Shown here: one piece after another, positions 1-12,944 of the stretch
How the letters are laid out: each line of letters begins with the position of its first letter
Numbering within the stretch: position 1 is the first letter of the stretch
NCBI RefSeq assembly: GCF_030272615.1
Contig: NC_081405.1
Location: 607,521,677 to 607,585,676 of the forward strand
Reading direction: 5' to 3'
Length of the DNA stretch: 64,000 bases
DNA from: Cryptomeria japonica
Taxonomy: Eukaryota; Streptophyta; Pinopsida; Cupressales; Cupressaceae
The notes under the pieces: generated by a model
Database searches by the model: none
Told to the model about the DNA's origin: nothing
Seen by the model: the letters and a program-made list of their open reading frames with translations, nothing else
Translations under genes and position numbers: made by a program

Positions 1-22
1 CTTGATTAAAGACTTTTATCCT

Positions 23-209
23 GATGGCATTAAATTAAAGTTCTTTCTCTATTTTTTGGTGATCTCTAGAGCAGAGGTTGCTTTGCGTCGACCTGGGATA
101 CATTTAACTTGTGTTGTATCTGTGGAAATATGTATCCTAGGATGATGTAATGCAACCTCTGCTCCACCAATACCCGATAGAAGAGAAAGTACTTTAATTT
201 AAAGCCATC
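23..209. repeat. Foldback (MITE-like) inverted repeat
   Basis: Bases about 23-107 are the imperfect inverted complement of about 127-209. Matching blocks include ttaaattaaag/ctttaatttaa, agcagaggttgc/gcaacctctgct and ggatacat/atgtatcc, leaving a short loop near 108-126. This long hairpin with no coding capacity looks like a foldback or MITE-type repeat. Termini and target-site duplication were not identified. Confidence 0.6.
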
Positions 210-702
210 ACAATAAAATGCTTTCAAGACATATATTAGGTATAAAAGGAAGCCTACCCTATCATTTGAAGGGGTTTACCTACAATTCAAGTGATCTCTT
301 AATTATAAAATCAATTCAATTCCAAGTGAACGTGCAATCAAGCATTCATCAAGAATTGAAGGAGAAATCAAGTTAATAAAGATATTTAATAAAGATATCA
401 TCTTTTAAATTAAGAAATGGGGAGGAGATTAAGAATACAAACCTTCCATATTGCACACTTCAAGGTATATTAAAATTAGTTTAAAGTGTATTCATTTAGG
501 GACCTTTCATAAAATATTCTCAACTTACATATCATAAAAGGATCTGCTCCACCAATACCATATAGAAGAGAAAGTACTTTAATTTAAAGCCATCGGGATA
601 AAATGATTTCAAGACATATAAAATCAAGTGATCTCTTAGTTATAAAATCAATTCAATTCCAAGTGAACATGCAATCAAGCATTGAAGGAGAATTCAAGTT
701 GG
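158..702. repeat. Direct repeat: 158-375 copied, with deletions, at 544-702
   Basis: The stretch starting tgctccaccaatacc at 158 recurs at 546. Both copies continue through actttaatttaaagccatc and then the aagtgatctctta and attcaattccaagtgaac blocks. The second copy lacks roughly 55-60 bases that lie between these blocks in the first. It is a local partial duplication of the right arm of the foldback repeat plus its downstream flank. Confidence 0.6.
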
Positions 703-811
703 TGCAGGTGAATTTGGAAGATAAAAGGACTCAATGAAGCCATTAAAGACTTTTGAAGGTCTTAGGAGTGAAGAGCCAATCAATTATGCATATAATGAAG
801 CCATTAAAGAC

Positions 812-1000
812 AATCACCGTTAGCATAGATTGCAGGATATGCACAAGATGTGTTTGAAATGGATTTAGAAACTTCCAACCAAATGTGATTAGTGAGTATA
901 GATGTTGTAGTGCAACTGCCCAGGTACACATGCATGCAAAATATGTAAGCTTAGATAAGGAACATGAACTATTTTACATAATGCCTCAAAGATCACCCAA
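812..1000 (+). pseudogene. PPR (pentatricopeptide repeat) relic
   Basis: The plus strand reads IAGYAQ, then a degraded helix ending in NQM, then a stretch matching the DVV..TALVDMYAKC block, then a HELFYIMPQR-like block. The order and spacing match the PLS-type PPR pseudogene at 44,600-45,429, and the nucleotide blocks are similar (gcaggatatgcacaa, gaactattttacataatgcc). Stops and shifts break the frame. PPR proteins bind organellar RNA, but this fragment cannot encode one. It is a short, old copy of the same PPR subfamily. Confidence 0.6.
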
Positions 1001-1479
1001 TATCCAATGACGGTTGGGAGAAAGAAAACATCAATTTTTTGATAATCTTAAATATTTCTTTATTCATCACTATAAATCTATTATGAATATAGTCTCAATA
1101 TTGCAGAAATTTATTCTATTATGAATGCAATATTTAGGGATGTAATCTTTATATTTTTTTTTTAATTAGGAAAAGGTCCTAATACAATCCCCAACTAATT
1201 AATCTACAGAAAGATACCACTAAAGAAAGAAATTCAATCCTCACCACTATGGTCTTGAAGGATTTTAAGACACTTGGATTCCTATTTTGGCCCGCTTTTC
1301 CTTGACCCTATGTTAAGATAGTAAACCAGTTTGAGAGAATCTATTGGGTGGGAAATTGTGTATGGTTGCAATTATTTTCATGCATGGAAAGTGATTTAAA
1401 GTTTGGACCAATAGAGGATAAGTATTTCTTGAACCTTCAAGGACATGTGCAGAGCACCGCATAGATGTTTCTCCATTAT

Positions 1480-1640
1480 TGAACTCTTTGAATATGTAAG
1501 TAAATTATTTTTGGCTGATGACACAGTAAGTGTGGTATTTGTCTTTTCGATATGTTGTGGATAATATTAATCAAATATGGAATTTTCTTGATGCTATATA
1601 CACTATGTTTTGGATTGAATTTAGGTAAGCGAAGAGGTAA
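1480..1640 (+). pseudogene. Possible LINE reverse-transcriptase relic
   Basis: From 1,502 the plus strand reads KLFLADDTV, resembling the (F/Y)ADD box of plant LINE reverse transcriptase. About 20 codons later comes NINQIWNFLDA, which resembles the following segment of such enzymes. The frame then closes and no other RT motif was found nearby. This is a weak call based on one motif; chance similarity is possible. Confidence 0.22.
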
Positions 1641-1649
1641 TGGAAGAAT

Positions 1650-4480
1650 AAAAGAGGTACACAAAGGAAGAAGAGTGAAATAGGTGGTTTGGGATGGAGG
1701 TTACCTCATCAACATGAATGAATGCCTCATCTACAGAAGTAAAAGGTACCTCTAATGGTTTCAAAATTTGTCAAAATAGTTTTGATATACCAAATAATCA
1801 AGTGGAATATCCTTTAGGTAACTAATATTATCTTCAAACTATTTATTTTGATTTTCATCATATCCTTTTTCATGTTCATTTCCCTTGGTTTTAGTACCAT
1901 TTTTTTCTTTATTTTATATATATTCAAAACAAAATTTATAGATGCCTCTACTTGTCTCACCACTCATTAATTGTTTGGGATTTTCGTTCCATTCACCAAG
2001 GTTGGCATCTATTTTAAGACTTTGTGTCATGGCCAAGCTAAATTATTATTCTCTCCATCTTGCTAATGACCATTTCATTAATGAATCCTTCCTCATAATT
2101 TTGGATAAGTGAGACAATGTTAGCTCAAGGAATCTTTTCAATCCTCTTTCAAGATTCTTTCCAAAGTAATAATCTTGCATATTGGAAAATAAATTATGCT
2201 TCTATTTTTCCAAGCTACTCTTCCTTATAATGTTTAGATTTATTCTAATGTGCTCATTGTGACTCATGTTTACTACTCTTCTTATTAGTCTCATCCCAAT
2301 ATCTCCTACAAAAATATGGAATGATTACATTTATATTTTATTTGTGTCTCCTAAATATCCACAAAATTTGGATCAATAATACAATTTTTCAATAATACTA
2401 TGAGCATCACTTTGATGAAATGAGTACTAAGCAATCCATTCTTATGAGGGGTTCATAAGAACTACTCATGAGAATGGGTTAGCTTGACTCTAAAACTATG
2501 CAAGTGAATATTGATATAAATATCATAGTATGAAAGTCTTGTGAAAACACTGATTCTTCTAGCATTGAAAGTTGTGAGAGAGTTATTAAGGGGATTCTCA
2601 TGTATATAGATTCAATGTATAAGTTCAAGACAGATTTTGAGGTGATATTTCTTTCCTTTTGGTACATCTATCTTTAAATTGGATGTTCTTTTGCCTTCAT
2701 GGTAGGGAGTAAGTAATTTTTATGTGGGTTCCTTTTTTCATTCTTGGATTATTAAGGAAAGCATAGTTTGTGAAGAGGAGGTTTTGCTTGTTATCTTATA
2801 AAAAAATTGGGTATTAGCTATTATAATAAATGATAGACAAAACAATGTCCTCTAAGGATGTTGAAAAGAAATATCTATATGATGGATTCTCTTCCCAATT
2901 TATCTTCAAAGTTATTTAGTAAATATTTGAGAAACAAAAAATAGGGCATGTTGATTTGCAAAGGAAGAACTAAATCTCCCAAGCTTGTTCCAACAACCAT
3001 AAAATTTTATGATTGGGATGCAAGGGAGATTAGTGGATTTGATGGGTTGGCTTTGGCTAGATTCACCTAAGACAATTGATGAATTATTAGGCATTGTTGT
3101 TGTCGATGCATTGTTAAGGTTATTATGGTTGATTATCAAACCTAGTGGGATTCAAAAATAGAGGCGTGTTTAAGATAATTCTTATCATTGGTTGGTTAAT
3201 AAAAATATGGTTTCAAGATTGATGCACAAACATATTAGAAGGGCACTTTTATGATGTATGTGAAATAATCACATTATTAAGCAAAATAATAGGTAATCTA
3301 TAGGCAAGAATACTCCATATATAGATATTCTATATGAAGGACATGACTAATTCCACAAACTATAAGATTGAGTAGGCTTTTCTCATTAGTGGAATCATAT
3401 AATAGCTAGTGTGTATTGTTGGATAGATGCATGAATTTGTAGTTTCCATACAACTAAGAAATGAAAATGTTTCTAAGTACAAACCAAGTGGGAACTATAC
3501 ACCCACTAATCTAATTTGTAACCACTCACCATGACTATATTATGATAACTCTCTTATTGATAATAGAGAGTATCTAATGCATTTATTAAGACCCTGATTA
3601 TGGTCATGGTAGACCACACAAAGAATGACTTCCATAGGAGGCTAAGAAGGTGATCCATGAACAAGAGTTTGTTTCATTCAATCCTTAACATTAACTATCA
3701 TTAAGGTGGAGAAATTTTTGAGGTGAGAAATTTAGTGAAATATTACTTAATATTCTAACTGGAGATATATACTTACTAATCATGAAGTGTGAGTTCATAT
3801 GACTCACTGATATATAATGATAAAGTATTACATAATTAAAATTGTAAAAAACACTACCTACTTGATATTAAATTTATTATTATTCTAATGTGCAAAGAAT
3901 AAACAAGATTATCTAGGATTTAAATCTGTTATGGTTTCATCATTAATAGATGGATGGATTGAATGAGTGATCGGTGAAGTAGTTGAATTTGTGCCTATAA
4001 TTCTAGAGGTTGGAGAGTTTAAAAGCATTGCATGTACATCGATCATTGACAACCGAATTAATGCATCTACTTGTGCATATAAAAGGCCCACATGAATGCA
4101 TCTTAAAACTTACTCATTGGATATGCTTTCTACTATTGCTTTTTCAATCACATCCACAATATTTCCTCTTGCAAAAGATTTCCATACCTAAACAAGAATG
4201 ACTAATAGTCATCTTGATGAGATATATAATATAATGTACCTCTCTTTCTGGATTCTCTGTATTACATGGGGAGAAATGGGGGTGATGGGGGAGGAGATTA
4301 CAATCTTGTATCAGGATGTAGATTTATTTTCTGACCATATTAATGTAACAAAAATGAACCAAAAATTGTCTTGATTAATCTGTTCTAATACCCTAACTAG
4401 CAAGGAATTTTGTTGATACAACTGTAGTACAAGTTCAAGAAAATTTCACTGCAAAAATACCAGTCCTCAAGAGCGCTCGC
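1650..4480. other. AT-rich sequence with nothing recognised
   Basis: Only short open frames occur here, on both strands, with no domain motif, tandem repeat or RNA gene that I can identify. It is probably decayed repeat DNA. Confidence 0.4.
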
Positions 4481-4501
4481 ATCCATAAATCTTTCTCAAA
4501 G

Positions 4502-4728
4502 ATGACTTCTTCCTCCATCCGTAGCTCTTATTGCTATTGACGGAGGCCCGGGCATCGCCATTTACACAGCCCATTTTGGGCTCCCTTGCAGTCATCCTCG
4601 CTGGTTATGTGCCAGCCCTTGGCACTTTGTGCCCGTGGCACTTCATTCCCTTGTTCCCCACTGCGGCTGTGTTTGTCACCAATGATCGCTACAGAGGCGG
4701 GATGAATGAGATAGGTGGGCTTTTGTAA
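4502..4728 (+). other. GC-richer exon-like patch, unrecognised
   Basis: This patch is visibly richer in G and C than its surroundings. It holds a 65-codon open stretch (4,531-4,728) with a hydrophobic run around LGSLAVILAGYVPALG. An ATG at 4,502 opens another frame that stops after a dozen codons. I do not recognise the product in any frame. It could be a displaced exon or captured gene fragment, since it lies directly inside a CACTA-type terminus, or it could be chance. Confidence 0.2.
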
Positions 4729-4769
4729 AGAGGTGGGATTTTGGTCTTTTCTTTTTTTTTAAGTAATGC

Positions 4770-4948
4770 ACACGTTCGTTGAAATTCTGACAAACACGGG
4801 CACTTTTTCAAAAAAACCCTAATGTCATTGGATTATCGTCGGAATTTCGACGAAATCGGGCATTTTTTCAAAAAAAAATCAAGTTTGACCACAAAATACC
4901 TTCTCTGCCAGAAACCTCCATCGGAATTTTAGGCTAAATGTATTAGTG
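4770..4948. mobile_element. CACTA-type transposon terminus (right end)
   Basis: Read on the minus strand this begins CACTAATACATTTAG and continues into a subterminal region with Tcggaatttcgacga-type palindromes and runs of A/T. A diverged copy lies at 45,625-45,834 and ends at the same CACTA bases. CACTA elements end in CACTA inverted repeats with subterminal repeats. The opposite end of this element was not found, so its extent to the left is unknown. Confidence 0.5.
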
Positions 4949-5213
4949 ATATATACATATATGTATATAAATATACATACACACACACACACACACACAT
5001 ATATACACATACACATGTATATGTATACATACATACATATGCATAGGTATATGTATATGTATATGTATACATACATACATATGCATAGGTATATGTATAT
5101 GTATGTATGTATGTATGTATATCTATATGTATATGTACACATACATATACATATATATATGCATATGCATATGTATATGTATGTATGTATATATGTATGT
5201 ATATGTATATATA

Positions 5214-5278
<65 letters not shown>

Positions 5279-5295
5279 ATATATATATGTATATA
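4948..5295. repeat. Compound microsatellite (CA, TATG, TA)
   Basis: A CA run lies near 4,976-5,000. It is followed by mixed tatg/tacatg/catata units and a tgtgta run near 5,213-5,275. Long open frames rich in Tyr, Ile, Met and Cys here, on both strands, are artefacts of the repeat. The tract is continued at 17,216-17,417; an LTR element inserted between the two halves. Confidence 0.9.
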
Positions 5296-8200
5296 TGTAA
5301 TTCCCCGCCAAGAAACCCCAAAGGGATAAGCTAAATCACATGAATAGAGTGCAATAATTTAAAAAAAAAAAAGTTAAACACAACACAATGATACAATGAG
5401 ATATCAAAGTTTAGATTACACAATGGAAGACATCCACTAACACCTAAAGAGTTTCCCAACGTGATTACTTAATTCCACATTTCACTTAACTCACACTAAT
5501 AAGTCCAATAAGTCGATTATCTTATAACGAGATAATTCTTAAACTAGGATAATTTCTTTTAGAAGATGAAAATATATATCACAAGATAAGGTTCATCCAT
5601 TAAGATTTATCTATATCCTTCATTCATACTACAAGACCCCTCTGATAATTAAATAAGCTAAGAATACATGAGGTTCTCATCATTTACAATCCTGCCATAA
5701 AGGTGAACATAACCAATATACAAACGACCACATCGGTCAATAAATATATAAATGATCCCTGAATAGGAAAGGATCCAACTGAACACAATAGAAGCAAATA
5801 CAAAGGTCCACTGGAGCATCCGTAAAACTAAGTCATCCCAACCCAAGGTATAGCATGAAATCAGGTACTCACAATGGCATAGGCAACATGATGACTCCAC
5901 AAAATGCTCTTGTTAAGACAACACGACAACACACTAGGGAACATAGGGACAAGTGTTATCACACAACCTGGTATGGTTACCATGGCAAGTCTTCATAGGT
6001 TTTGGCCCCATACATTGGGTTACTCTAGCAAACTAATCTGAACCTCTGACCCATCCAAGCATCATGTGGACCCACACATCCTTTCATGAAGACAAGAATG
6101 ATGGTTTGCCATTTTAGGCCTTCTCATAGCATGTCGAGTTTACATTAGCACTCATCCCATGTGTGACGCACAATTATCTTACTTAAAGATTCATTAACAA
6201 CACTCTAATATACTATTATGTTATCACTTATTAGACTCACTTTCGATGGGTTACCCAACAACCACTTTGGGCGCGGCCCCCAATCGAAAGCCACTTTACC
6301 ATATGACACTAGACTATACTCAAACGAACTCGATAAAACAAGTAACACACAAGGTTCCAGCAAATGAAGTTCAAAATGGAGGGAACAACCATTTGGTGAA
6401 ACACGACTTCATATGAGGTGCACTGACAGGCGGTACTCTAAGTAGAGACCTGACCAACTATGGTCAACCACAAATCATCATTCGACAACGGCATAAAGGA
6501 TATGACCAATTATGACACCACCATAAAAAAATAGTCAAACTCGAGACCAAGGACTGAAACAAGTATCCCAAATCAACCCATACGATGAGGTCCAATCAAA
6601 CAAAGCAAGGCTATCCATTACTTAAGCAAAAGTGAATACAAAAATTAAACTTGCATAAGCAATAACCAGTAGAGACAGTCTTTTCCCATGTTGATTTAAA
6701 CATAGAAGTTGATCAAGTTTTCTAAATGATCTAAGTTTTCAAAATACATTGATAGAAAAATCACCATTACAAGGTGAATACAATACCGCAATTTTAATAG
6801 TCCATTCACCTATGTCTCAATATAGAGGTATAATATAAACTAAACCATTTATTTAACTAAATGAAAATATCATTAACTCAAAAATATTCCAAACGATACA
6901 TTATTAAATTCTAATATTTCCAATAGTATATTGTTTAAATTTTCAAAATATCCATTGATAAAATATTTCATTTATTTCTCAATATTTCAAATAATATGTT
7001 CAACAATAAAATATTATTTAAAAATTATAAATTAATAAATATATTTTATTTCAACAATTTTCCAATTAAAATAATATTCAATCTTTTTCCAAAAAGAAAC
7101 TTCCTCAATAAGACAAATACCAAAATTAACTATTAATGAATATATATTTATTAATCTGCGATTAATAAAATATAGCAAATTAATAATTAATAACAAAATT
7201 AGAAATACAAGTATTTAATTAGAAAAATATGCATTAATAATAAAAGGAAGTCAAAATATTAATTAACATATATTTACCATTATTAAATTAATTAACATCA
7301 AATTAATCATAATTATTAATTAGTGACAAATTAATCATATTTAAAACTTTATTGAAAAACATTAACATTTAAAAATAATATTTAACTTTTATAATATATA
7401 TATTTTTTTTATTAAAAAAAATATTTTTTTTTAAAAAGAAAGAAAGATGAAAGGCGGGGGGGGGGTTCCACATGGATCCCACGGGGGACCCATGGTAGCT
7501 CATGTGACCATTGGTAGCGCTGCTACCAAATGGTAGCAGGCCGCTACGATTGGTAGCGCTGCTACCATTTGGTAGCAGTTCGCTACCATTGGTAGTGCTG
7601 CTACCAGCTGGTAGTAGCCGCTACCCCTGGTAGCGTGCTACCTCCCCATGTGGTGGGGGTTTATTCCCTGCCACTTGGGTTTTTTATTATTATTTTATTT
7701 AAATTAATTACTGTGAGAAAAAATATAGTAAAAAACCCCAGTCTCCCAGAGACTTAAAACTAATTTTCTAGCAGCATGGTTTTCTAACCTTTTACAAATA
7801 CACAAATTTAGGAAGGGAAATTTCTCCAAAACAATACCATATTGGCAAAATAATTAGGATTAACATCCATTATCCAAACCCAGACAAAATTTCTCTAATT
7901 AAAGCTTGAATTTTAAAGCATTAATTTGGAATTTAAACAAATTTTTATTGTCAACAAGCAACTCAAGTTTATTTTTGATTCTAAAACAACCAGAGCAACC
8001 ATAATCTAAACATGGAATGGAAACAGAACAAGAGGGTATTGGATTGGAATTAAAATTACAACTGTTTCATCTTCCCCCAAATAGATGAGATTTTTAATCT
8101 TCACAAATAGATTTCTTCAAAATACAAAACAATTTCTTTAAAACAAGAAGCCAATGAAATAAATCAGAGGCCTACCTGGCTCAACAATCCTGGGAAGATT

Positions 8201-9188
8201 GAAGAAGAGCCCAATTCTCCAGCTCAAGAAATTCTTTCTCCTCCCAAAACCCCCAAATTTTTCCATCCAAAAATATTTTCCAAAAAAAATCAATCTCCCA
8301 TATTTTTCTAAAAACCTAGGTTAAATGGGAGAAGTTTGACCAAAATTTTATTTTTTCGGAATTAAAATGTTTTATTTAAAATAAATCACAAAAATCATTC
8401 TTTTAAACTATATCAATATAAACTAACTTGCTTTTCAATTTAATATTGATTTTCTCAAATAACTGAAATTAACCTTTCTATTTCCAAAATGCCAACAAGA
8501 TTAAATTAATTCTATTGCAATTAAATTTAAATCTTTCTTTCCTAACAGCATAAACATAATAAATTTAACATTAAAATCAACCATTTAATTGAACTTGCTA
8601 CCAACTTGAATTGAGGAATTCAATTAACGATTAATCACATAAAAAGGGAGCCTGGTTAATTTAGTCCCCAAAATACTAATGCGAAAACACACATTAAATC
8701 AAATTAGAGATTAAGGATTAATTACTCGATTTAACCACACACAAAACACACAACCCAAGAAAGTCAAATGAACAGACGATCCGTAAACCCAATGAAAGGG
8801 AATACCAATGACGACTCATGATGCTCACTTGAGCATGACTATGGTCAAACGAGGGTCTTACGACCACCTAATCCAACTCTAAGGATCAAAGAGGTAAACT
8901 CAAACCTGCAAATTCCAAGTGGAGATGAACCTCACACCCATGCAGTAATGTACTTGAAATCTCCTGCAACCAAGAGTTATACATGCATACATATATAAAC
9001 TTAATGAAAGTGTTAGCCTGAGATAATAACATGAAATAGGAGAATTAATAACTTGCATACAAATTGGTTTGAAAACCACATTAATAGGTATGCACTAAAA
9101 TCAAAACATCTGACTATAATCATTATATTATGAGAAACTGACCAAGGTCAAACCAAGATTAAAAATTGATTAGGGCAGGGGTACTACA
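5296..9188 (-). repeat. Left LTR (3' LTR in element sense) of the LARD-like element
   Basis: The LTR is 3,893 bp with TG...CA termini. It aligns through its length with 12,945-17,215 apart from a segment of about 345 bp missing here between 5,633 and 5,635 (present at about 13,278-13,622) and a shorter palindromic array. In a 122-base sample (5,655-5,776) I count seven differences, six of them transitions. The element is therefore clearly older than the Athila-like insertion further right. Confidence 0.8.
7480..7655. repeat. Palindromic GGTAGC/GCTACC array in the left LTR
   Basis: The hexamers ggtagc and gctacc alternate every 10-20 bases around attggtagcgctgctacca-like units. Each unit can pair with itself and with its neighbours. 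The block is GC-rich inside AT-rich DNA. The right LTR carries a longer version (15,445-15,672). Confidence 0.75.
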
Positions 9189-12100
9189 TTCTTCCCCCTA
9201 GGTTCAGACTTACTCCTGGAAGTTGTAAGGCTAGATGGAGAACATGTCCCATGCATTAGCCCTAAAACCCATTCAACAAATATCAAATTGCACATAGGAA
9301 TCTTTCCATAAATAATTAAAACATTATTGCTAAATTCTTTATGAATTCCATTATCCATTGGCAAGATACATCTAAAACCATAAACTTGTTAAAATAATCT
9401 AGGAATTATCAATAATCATAGTAGAGATACAAGAACCTTCTTCCTTTCATTACACCAAATTAATGCATTAAAAGAGGTAAGCAACAATTACCATACTCAT
9501 CTATCAAACATGACAAGAAAACATGCCATCGTGATCCATTTCTTTTACCAATCCATCTTTTTCACAAAACTTTATCGCATAGAACTAGCTTCAAATATCA
9601 ATTTCTACAGCCAAGTTAATTTTCATGAAATAAGAACAACATAGATAACTCAATTGTTTATAATTTCCAGGAACACAAAAACCTTTCCAATGACTATGTC
9701 CCATAACATAGTGACAAGTTAACACAATTTACTCCATGATTACACATAATAACCATCCACATAACTGGAATGCATAACTCAAAAGGACACATGTGAGAAT
9801 GTCTAATGCTCAGTCAAAGATAACATGCATGATCAACATCTCTATGTCTGATCTCAGAACAATAATATGATCATAAATATCCAATATCTCACTAAAGGCT
9901 CGATGGTGCTAGGACACAACATAGCGGTGCTACCTTCCATACAAGACCTTTGTGAACATCCCTTGTTGAGTAAGGTGGTTAGCCTCCAAGAGATAGTAAC
10001 CACACATAGGTAAGTAGTGGATCCTAGCTGCATCACAGCCTCACATACCCCCATCCTCAAGGTTCCTTACGTCTACTTCCTAGTTCACACTCTGCCAAGA
10101 CCATCTCATACGTCCTTGGAGAGGAATTTCACTTTCAACACAAGACCAACATATGAAAACAATAAGGATAAACCAGTTTAGCCACAAAAGTACAGATGAA
10201 TAAAAATAATAAATCATCAATTCCAACAGTAAGGTAAGGAAATAATCCGGAATTTGCAACACCAAATCAAGAATGCAAAAGATCACAAGATCGTGGCTAA
10301 ACCTTCAAAGTCAAAGTAGAAAAAATTACTGGTCCACAAAGAAATAAATAAGAATATCATAACTGCACATAACATCACTATGTGACTAGTACCTAGCCAC
10401 CAACGAGGTAGGAAGGAACAATCGAAAAACTGTCGCAGTAGATCATCATGTGGTGTGTCCAAGTCACACATCCACACATCATGGTAGTGTGCATCTCAGT
10501 ATTACCTCGCATCATGTTGTCACGCAACATGGCAATACCCCAAGTGGAGAAGACACGCAGTGGACGTATCCCACATGGTAGTGTACCTCACGGAAACAAG
10601 CACGCATAGGTCACCTCCTGCATAGCGACGTATCTATAAGGATACTTGCCGTAAGCCAGAGGTATACATGACTAAGGTCCACCCACATGCCCACTAGCAC
10701 AAACTAACTGGAAGCTCATGTGGATAAACCTACCTTTCATGAAGACAAGGAAAAGGATCCTCCAAAATACACCACCACTATACTCAAGAGTCACCATCAG
10801 TATGCTCAAATAAAGGAAAGGAATAGGTTGTCACACATAAACCTACAAATAGATTCATCAGAAGGGAAAGTATTGAGTACACCTTTGATACAGTTTTATT
10901 GTATAACCATATCATTGCTCAAAATAGAGAAGCTAAAGTCGCTTCGTGCTGACATTACCCGTACGCCGATCCCTACTATTCAAGGAATGGTGACTTCGAA
11001 TACTACCCCTTAACATACTGAATTACCCGAAATCCGAGGTTTGGTACTCAGTAGGGAAACACATAAGCAACATCACATAAACAGTATGGTTTCCCATACT
11101 CATAAGTAACATATCCTCCATGGTTGATTACTTCAGCAACCCATGGGCACATATAATAAGCACTCGCTTCTTACAATACACAAGAATACACCAGTACTGG
11201 TTTAGGCACATTTACGGGGAGTACTTTTCAGTATGCTATCATCTACTCAAGGAAGATTTTAATTATGCTTTCCACATGAATAACTGAATCAAGTTTAGTC
11301 TAGATACAAGTACTGAAATTATTAACACTTCACAATTACATAAGGAATAACATCATTCCTATATCTTTTTCGAATTTCACTAAGCATCCGTATTCACATT
11401 ACTAACTATGCAAATTTCTTTTCCAAAGAGGACTTTCATCTTTCAATATGAAGCCAAAATGTAACAGTACAATTTCACATGTTTTATAATCATTCTATTT
11501 AAATCAATGCATCCTTCGTAGTATTTCAAAAAATCTTATAATCTAGGCAAAGAGAGAAGGAAAAGAGAGTTTGATAATCCAACTATTTCCTACAAAGACA
11601 CAAGATCAACAAGATCACACTATATACTAAACTTTATCACTATAAGTCTATCATCTTAACTGCACGGTTATCATTTCTCTACCATTTTAGAATAATGCCA
11701 ATTGGACTACATGACATCTCCAATTACTATGGTTGCAACAAAATGTTCTAGTTTTTTCAAACAACAGAGATCAAAACAGGCAATCTTTTGGATAATACCA
11801 GACCTCTTGGGAACACTCACTACTTTAATACAATACAGACACATATCATAATTTGTAACCTATAATTGAAAATCAAATTATGATCAGCAGGTAAGCGAGG
11901 AGCTATCAAAAAAATAATACATATCAATGCACGCACATCAAACAAGCTTTTCATTTACACTTTCTAAACATAATAATGTAATTACATATATCCAAAAGCA
12001 AGTTCGATGGAGCATTTCTAAAATAGATCCTCAATCAAAGTGGTTTAATGAAACACATAAAACAATCTTTTGTGGAACACATTAATACACTCTCGAAGCT

Positions 12101-12944
12101 ACTATAACATGTTTCCCTTTAATACTTCTTTTACAAACAAATTAATTTCACATAACATCAATTCACATATTAATACACATTACTTAAGATATAATTTAAT
12201 TATGTTACTCCTACAAAACACATGGAGAATTCTTGAAGAAAACATATAGTTTTCTCCCAATAACCAATATGAACTTTCCAACCCATAGCCCTTTTATTAT
12301 CTAAAACCACATAAGCATCATAAGGCTCACAAAAGGGTTCAAGAAGTCACAACCTTTCTCTTTCAAAAACAAAACTCACATAAGAGATAATTACACATAT
12401 CACTAACAATATAATTTCTAGAGAGAGAGGACGAAGGGCAATAATCATTCAATTTCCTACGAAATAAGAATTCAATATTTACCATACTAGTCCTTCAAGC
12501 GAACAACACTAAGTTAGATCATAATCTTAAACAAGCACATTTCATACTTTCAGATTAAAGACAAGCACTGACCAACCCAAAGGATTAGTCTAAAGAGAAC
12601 AACAATCAATAAGGAAGGTACATACGACTCTCTTTCAGAGTGACTAATCATAGACCAAGATATCAATAAGCAACTAAAGCACAAATAATCACTCAAAAAC
12701 AAAAACATCAAGAAGGTGAAAACAAGGTGTGAACACACACATTACACACAATTAATGTTTGCTCAAAAGAATACACGAAAGAACATAACACGAGTCATTA
12801 AGATCTTCAAGATCCTATTCTTCAATCACACGCATAGAAAAAGGAGGACAAGCATACAACATAAGGTCAATACACCTCACACCAACTAAGGGCACAAGCG
12901 ACACCATAGATCCTAGTGTTTGCAACTTGGGATCTAATACCAAA
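9189..12944. other. Interior of the LARD-like element, non-coding
   Basis: Only short frames are present on both strands. None shows gag zinc-knuckle, protease, integrase, reverse transcriptase or RNase H motifs. The sequence starts with a pyrimidine-rich tract (ttcttccccc, 9,189-9,198), which is the complement of a polypurine tract, and ends with the primer-binding site. Confidence 0.6.
12931..12942 (-). other. Primer-binding site of the LARD-like element
   Basis: On the minus strand, directly after the LTR end ...attaca and two bases, the sequence reads TGGTATTAGATC. It differs by two changes (one C-to-T and one G-to-T) from TGGTATCAGAGC, the common plant primer site complementary to initiator tRNA-Met. 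Its position defines the right LTR as the 5' LTR. Confidence 0.65.

Noticed and set aside
4531-4728. A small membrane protein gene
   Set aside because: No recognised homology, no convincing start context and only 65 codons; kept only as an unrecognised GC-richer patch.
4879-5334. Overlapping long frames rich in Tyr, Ile, His and Cys on both strands
   Set aside because: They are readings of the CA/TATG microsatellite and carry no domain.
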